From Collinsella aerofaciens (GTDB taxonomy: Bacteria; Actinomycetota; Coriobacteriia; Coriobacteriales; Coriobacteriaceae), in assembly GCA_030826265.1 (NCBI GenBank), contig JAPJOH010000011.1:2071-64543 (forward strand): a DNA stretch of 62,473 nt, read 5' to 3'. The notes beneath the pieces were generated by a model. The model saw only the letters and a program-made list of their open reading frames with translations. It had not been told where the DNA came from and made no database searches. Of this stretch, positions 58,658 through 62,473 are shown piece by piece. The first letter of the stretch is position 1, and every line of letters begins with the position of its first letter. A program made the position numbers and the translations under genes.

Positions 58658-60328
58658 CTAGTGGCGAAGTCCCAGCAGCCCGCGGCCGCGATGACGGGCG
58701 TCGGCGTGTACTTGAGCGTGCGGGCCGGCGGCTTTGACGGACTCGGGCAGGTGCGAGTACTTCTTCTCGAAGTTCTCCTCGAACATCACCGCCAGGTTGT
58801 GCGTGGCCTCGTCATAGCGCGCGGTGCTCTGCCAGTATTGGCGCGGCACCAGGATGCCATCGGGCACGCCGTGGCACGTCGTGGGAATGTCGACGTTAAA
58901 GATGTCGTCGTGCACGAACTCGCTGTCCTCGATGGTGCCGTCGAGGGCGTGCGCGACCAGCGAGCGCGTGTAGGCAAGCTCGATGCGATGGCCCACGCCG
59001 TAGCCGCCGCCAATCCAGCCGGTGTTGACCAGGTACACGCGCGTGCGGCCGTCGGCAATGCGCTCGCCAAGCATCTTGGCGTAAACCATGGGGTCGAGCG
59101 GCATAAACGGCTCGCCGAACAGCGAAGAGAACGTGGGCGTGGGCTCGGTGACGCCGACCTCGGTGCCGGGAATCTTAGCCGTAAAGCCCGTCACAAAGTG
59201 GTACATGGCGGCATCGGCCGTCAGGCGTGAGATGGGCGGCAGCACGCCAAAAGCGTCGCAAGTCAGGAACAGCACGACACTCGGAGTGGTGCCCATGCCC
59301 TTAGTCCACGCGTTAGGAATGTGCTCCACGGGATAGGCCACGCGCGTGTTGTGCGTGATCGAGATGTCGTCATAGTTGGGCTTGCGGTTCTCGTCGAGCA
59401 CCACGTTTTCACAAATGGCGCCAAAACGGACGGCGTTGAAGATCTCGGGCTCGTGGAAGGCGTCCAGGCCCTCGCATTTTGCGTAGCAGCCACCCTCGAT
59501 GTTGAAGATACCCATGTCGGACCAACCGTGCTCGTCGTCGCCGATCAGCAGGCGCGTGGGATTGGCCGAAAGCGTGGTCTTGCCGGTGCCGGACAGGCCA
59601 AAGAACACGGCGGTCTCGTGCGTGACGGGATCCATGCTGGCCGAGCAGTGCATGGGCAGCACGTCGTCCTCGACGGGCAGCAGGTAATTCATAACGCTGA
59701 AGATGGACTTTTTGATCTCGCCGGAGTAGCCGGTACCCGCGACCAAAATCACGCGCTCCTGGAAGTTGATGACCACGGCGGCGCTGGAGTTGAGGCCCTT
59801 GATGGCAGGGTCGCATTGGTAGCCCGGCGCGGCGAGCACGCAGAAGTCCGGCTCGCCGGTGCGCGCGATTTCGCGGGCGAGCGGGCGGGCGAGCATCTGC
59901 TTAATGAAGAGCGCCTGGCTGGCACGCTCACAGGCGACGAGCAGGCGGCGCGTGTGGTTGCGGTCGGCGCCGGCCATGCCGCGGGTGACGAACACATCGC
60001 GCTCGTTGAGATAGTCGACGATGCCGGCTTTGATGACCTCGTAGCTTTCGACGGACAGCGGGCGGTTGACGGCGCCCCAGGCAATCTTGTCGTGGACATC
60101 GGGGGTGTCAACGATAAAACGATCGTTGGGCGAACGACCAGTGCGCTCCCCCGTCTCGATCACCAGCGCGCCGTTGGATGCCATGCGGCCTTCGTTGCGG
60201 CGGATGGCATGCTCGACGAGCTCGGCGGCGGGTAGATCGACCAACAGACGGGGCTGATTCTCGGCGTGATCTTCGACCAGCGTAATACCAAAGTTGGACA
60301 AAACTTCTGCAGGGGTAACACCAGGCAT
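58658..60328 (-). CDS. pckA: Phosphoenolpyruvate carboxykinase (ATP)
   Basis: I start at ATG 60328, with AAAGGAGG upstream; the longer frame is unlikely. The 556-residue enzyme has TGERTGRSPNDRFIVD, VAGTGYSGEIKKSIFSVMNY, the phosphate loop FFGLSGTGKTTLSANP, IGDDEHGWSDMGIFNIEGGC and NTRVAYPVEHIPNAW. All mark the ATP-dependent class. It interconverts oxaloacetate and PEP; in fermenters it often runs toward oxaloacetate for succinate. The last 15 residues (about HRGRGLLGLRH) are Arg/Gly-rich and look like a lineage-specific tail. Confidence 0.96.
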   Translation of the reverse strand: MPGVTPAEVLSNFGITLVEDHAENQPRLLVDLPAAELVEHAIRRNEGRMASNGALVIETGERTGRSPNDRFIVDTPDVHDKIAWGAVNRPLSVESYEVIKAGIVDYLNERDVFVTRGMAGADRNHTRRLLVACERASQALFIKQMLARPLAREIARTGEPDFCVLAAPGYQCDPAIKGLNSSAAVVINFQERVILVAGTGYSGEIKKSIFSVMNYLLPVEDDVLPMHCSASMDPVTHETAVFFGLSGTGKTTLSANPTRLLIGDDEHGWSDMGIFNIEGGCYAKCEGLDAFHEPEIFNAVRFGAICENVVLDENRKPNYDDISITHNTRVAYPVEHIPNAWTKGMGTTPSVVLFLTCDAFGVLPPISRLTADAAMYHFVTGFTAKIPGTEVGVTEPTPTFSSLFGEPFMPLDPMVYAKMLGERIADGRTRVYLVNTGWIGGGYGVGHRIELAYTRSLVAHALDGTIEDSEFVHDDIFNVDIPTTCHGVPDGILVPRQYWQSTARYDEATHNLAVMFEENFEKKYSHLPESVKAAGPHAQVHADARHRGRGLLGLRH

Positions 60329-60468
60329 GGGGCCTCCTTTAAAAACGCGACACATGGACGCGGCGCGCACTTTACTCACGTAAAGCCCGTTGTACCCGAT
60401 ATGCAAAAACGTTTTTGTGGCAAGGGTGCCAAGCCCGCCCAACGGTCAAAAATCGCAGGCAAGCGGCC

Positions 60469-60605
60469 TAGTCATTGGGGACGCTTTTAAACGACTAGTC
60501 ATTGGGGACACTCTTGAACAGACAACATTCAAGGAGTGTCCCCAGATGCCGGCACTTAGGGACGTTCCCAAAGTGCCGGCACATAAGGAACGTCCCTAAG
60601 TGCCG
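60469..60605. repeat. Family 2 composite repeat with two hairpins
   Basis: GTCATTGGGGACGCT and GACTAGTCATTGGGGACACTC are tandem related units. A first hairpin pairs GGGGACACTC...TTGAA with TTCAAGGAGTGTCCCC (60504-60543). A second pairs CTTAGGGACGTTCC (60555-60568) with GGAACGTCCCTAAG (60587-60600) around a GTGCCGGCAC palindrome. Partial copies are at 40983 and 47611. Confidence 0.85.
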
Positions 60606-60631
60606 ACTACTGAATGGCGCCGCCGAAATTA

Positions 60632-60679
60632 TTGAACAACCTGTTCAAAAACACGAATGGATACCACCGCGACTATACT
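60632..60679 (+). promoter_or_regulatory. Flippase promoter with upstream palindrome
   Basis: TATACT (60674-60679) is a good -10 box placing the transcript start near 60686. TTGAAC (60632-60637) mirrors GTTCAA (60643-60648) and may be an operator. A start codon at 60657 would lie upstream of this promoter, which supports the TTG start at 60708. Confidence 0.5.
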
Positions 60680-60707
60680 AGAGCGCAGCAATAGAAAGGA
60701 CCCCGCT

Positions 60708-62282
60708 TTGAGCATCACGCCCCTCGATAGCATCCGCCGCGCCATCGCCCGCCGCAATGGCGTCGCCGACCCCGCCGTATCGGGCGGAGCGCACGGGCAG
60801 GGCGGACGCATCGAGAACGACCTCTTCCCTGCCTCCCACACGGCCGAAGAGCTCGCGCGCATCCAGGAGCTGAGTCAGCGCAACGCCGGCGGCCCCGACA
60901 GCAGCCAGGCCACACGCCGTCGCCGCGAGCGCGATCGCCAACCCGGCCCCATCCACCGCATGGTCAATGCCTGGTGGAACCGTCTGCTCGGCGCCGTCTA
61001 CGGCGGCGGCTTCTCCATGCAGGAAGCGGAATACGAGGAGCACGCCACCAGTCGCGACTATCTTTGGAACACCCTCGGCACCGCCGTGTGGGGCTTGGCG
61101 TTTCCGCTGCTCACCATCGTGTCCACGCAGCTCGCGGGCGCCGAGGAGGCCGGCAAGTTCTCCATCGCCTTTGTCACCGGCACGCTCATCATGATCGCGT
61201 GCAACTACGGCGTGCGCAACTTTCAGGTCTCGGACATCGACGAAAAAACCTCCTTCGCCTCCTACCAGCTCAACCGCTGGCTCTGCGGAGCGCTCGCGCT
61301 GGCATGCGGCCTCATGTACAGCAGCGCCCGCGGCTACGATGCGCAGATGGCCACGATCGGCCTGGGTGTCTACCTCTATAAGGTGATCGACGGCATCGCC
61401 GACGTGTACGAGGGCCGCCTGCAGCAGGCCGACAAGCTCTATTTGGCCGGCATGAGCCAAACGCTGCGTTCCATCGGCGTCATCGCGGTCTTTAGCGTGG
61501 CGCTGTTCCTCACGCGCAGCATGCCCATCGCGGCCATGGCCATGGGCGTCGCCGCCATCGTCTCGCTCGTGCTGGTCACCGCCCCGCTCGCCCTGCTCGA
61601 GACCGAAAAATCGCGCCGCGTGAGCCTGCGCGAGGTCGGCTACCTGTTTGTCCAGTGCGCCCCGCTCTTTGGTGCACTGTTCCTGTTCAACCTAATTGAG
61701 AGCATGCCCAAGTTTGTGATGGAAGGCACGCTGGCATACAAATATCAGCTGTACTTTAATGCCCTGTTCTTTCCGGCGCAGGCTATTTTGCTGAGCATTG
61801 GATTTATCTATAAACCGCAGCTCCTGCGCTTGTCGAGCATTTGGGCTAATCCTCGCAAGCGTCGTCGCTTTGACCTGATTATTGTTGCCGTTATGGCGCT
61901 GATCGTGGTCATCACCGGCGCGTGCGCCGCATTTATGGCAGGTCCCGGTATTCCCCTCATGAGCTTTATGTACGGCCTCAGCTTTGAGCGCTACCGTACG
62001 CTGGCGCTGCTGATGGTCGTCGCCGGCGGCGTCACCGCGGCCATCGACTTTATCTACGCCATCATCACGGTGCTGCGCCACGCTGGAGACGTCACCAAGA
62101 TCTACCTGATCTGCTTCGCCGTAAGCGTGGTGCTGCCGGTGATCTTGATTAAGCTGCTGGGTCTGATGGGCGCTGTGGTGAGCTACCTAGCCATCATGGC
62201 CCTACTCCTGGTGCTGCTGATAATCGAGTACGCCAACATCCGCCAACGCATCGAACTCGACCGCAACCCATACGGCGCCTAA
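60708..62282 (+). CDS. Polysaccharide flippase (MOP superfamily, Wzx-like)
   Basis: I choose a TTG start at 60708 because AGAAAGGA lies 7 nt upstream and a -10 box is at 60674. The 524-residue protein has a charged cytosolic N-terminus of about 95 residues and then about twelve membrane helices, beginning with LWNTLGTAVWGLAFPLLTIV. YGVRNFQVSDIDEKTSF and the DGIADVYEGRLQQADKLYLA region resemble Wzx/polysaccharide_synt proteins. It should export lipid-linked sugars made by the surface-polysaccharide genes. The long N-terminal tail is unusual. Confidence 0.85.
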   Translation: MSITPLDSIRRAIARRNGVADPAVSGGAHGQGGRIENDLFPASHTAEELARIQELSQRNAGGPDSSQATRRRRERDRQPGPIHRMVNAWWNRLLGAVYGGGFSMQEAEYEEHATSRDYLWNTLGTAVWGLAFPLLTIVSTQLAGAEEAGKFSIAFVTGTLIMIACNYGVRNFQVSDIDEKTSFASYQLNRWLCGALALACGLMYSSARGYDAQMATIGLGVYLYKVIDGIADVYEGRLQQADKLYLAGMSQTLRSIGVIAVFSVALFLTRSMPIAAMAMGVAAIVSLVLVTAPLALLETEKSRRVSLREVGYLFVQCAPLFGALFLFNLIESMPKFVMEGTLAYKYQLYFNALFFPAQAILLSIGFIYKPQLLRLSSIWANPRKRRRFDLIIVAVMALIVVITGACAAFMAGPGIPLMSFMYGLSFERYRTLALLMVVAGGVTAAIDFIYAIITVLRHAGDVTKIYLICFAVSVVLPVILIKLLGLMGAVVSYLAIMALLLVLLIIEYANIRQRIELDRNPYGA

Positions 62283-62473
62283 TTAGCTGCCCGGTCACCG
62301 GAATTTGCGATGGAATCACCCCGTCTGGGGTCTCGTTGCGGACAATATTCATCACGCAAAACTAAGTGAGTAGACTTTTACCGAATCCCCGACCACACCA
62401 ACAGAGCACAAGTCTGTGACCTGCACTGATAATTGTTCTCGGGGGAAGCGGGCACTGCGGGGCGCGGCAACGG
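62283..62473. other. Right-edge intergenic stretch
   Basis: No gene is visible. ACCCC/GGGGT at about 62317-62332 is a weak hairpin that could end the flippase transcript. The rest shows no feature I can support. Confidence 0.4.

Noticed and set aside
60632..60648. LexA box before the flippase
   Set aside because: GAAC and GTTC are separated by five bases, not four, and the gene is not an SOS candidate.
1..62473. CRISPR array or rRNA operon
   Set aside because: No regularly spaced repeat-spacer series and no rRNA sequence were seen. The short palindromes are dispersed and not array-like.

Overview
The window is a chromosome segment from a GC-rich anaerobe, most likely a Collinsella-type member of the Coriobacteriia. 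The evidence is a sufCBDSU operon with a divergent Rrf2 regulator, a Rho factor with a very long Ala/Arg/Glu-rich N-terminal extension, a GGGtGRT protein paired with a NifU-like scaffold, CarD, ATP-type PEP carboxykinase, and many short palindromic repeats at gene ends. The assignment comes from gene content and style, not from a search.

Region by region. 1-2.1 kb: 3' truncated secreted amidase with tandem C-terminal repeats. 2.4-7.4 kb: accessory segment of lower GC. It holds a truncated glycosyltransferase copy, a frameshifted acyltransferase, a frameshifted HEPN/winged-helix gene, and an intact two-gene unit (DUF4869 protein plus P-loop ATPase). The glycosyltransferase copy matches the 3' end of the intact gene on the other side, so the segment lies between two direct repeats. 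7.4-16.7 kb: surface polysaccharide locus with five co-directional GT2 genes, an acyltransferase and another GT2. 16.7-20.5 kb: an AAA-ATPase-like protein and an LPXTG-type surface protein. 20.6-21.3 kb: MntA/HepT toxin-antitoxin pair. 21.3-27.3 kb: Rrf2 regulator and the Suf Fe-S assembly operon. 27.3-33.1 kb: Y1-type transposase relative, NifU-like scaffold plus GGGtGRT protein, an FAD oxidoreductase and DinD. 33.2-33.6 kb: tRNA-Lys and tRNA-His with a duplicated tRNA-terminator module. 33.7-44.7 kb: housekeeping genes (aminotransferase, ROK sugar kinase, VanZ, Rho, ArgS, CarD, HD hydrolase). 44.8-51.3 kb: proA and proB separated by an opposite-strand hydrolase, then pncB, a tail-anchored protein and tRNA-Ala. 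51.4-62.3 kb: COG1313 radical SAM enzyme, a structured RNA of about 180 nt, a WecA/TagO-like transferase, trpS, an alkyltransferase, DegV, MarR, a B3/4-domain protein, pckA and a polysaccharide flippase.

Functional links. The GT2 genes, both acyltransferases, the WecA/TagO-like enzyme and the flippase fit cell-surface polysaccharide synthesis and export. The Suf operon and the NifU-like/GGGtGRT pair suggest an Fe-S theme across 21-30 kb. proA/proB make proline, and pncB feeds NAD salvage.

The most promising undescribed items are the DUF4869/ATPase unit, the broken HEPN-winged-helix gene beside it, the NifU-like/GGGtGRT pair, matching inverted repeats at both ends of the suf locus, and a family of six terminator-like palindromes placed 11-27 bp from stop codons.
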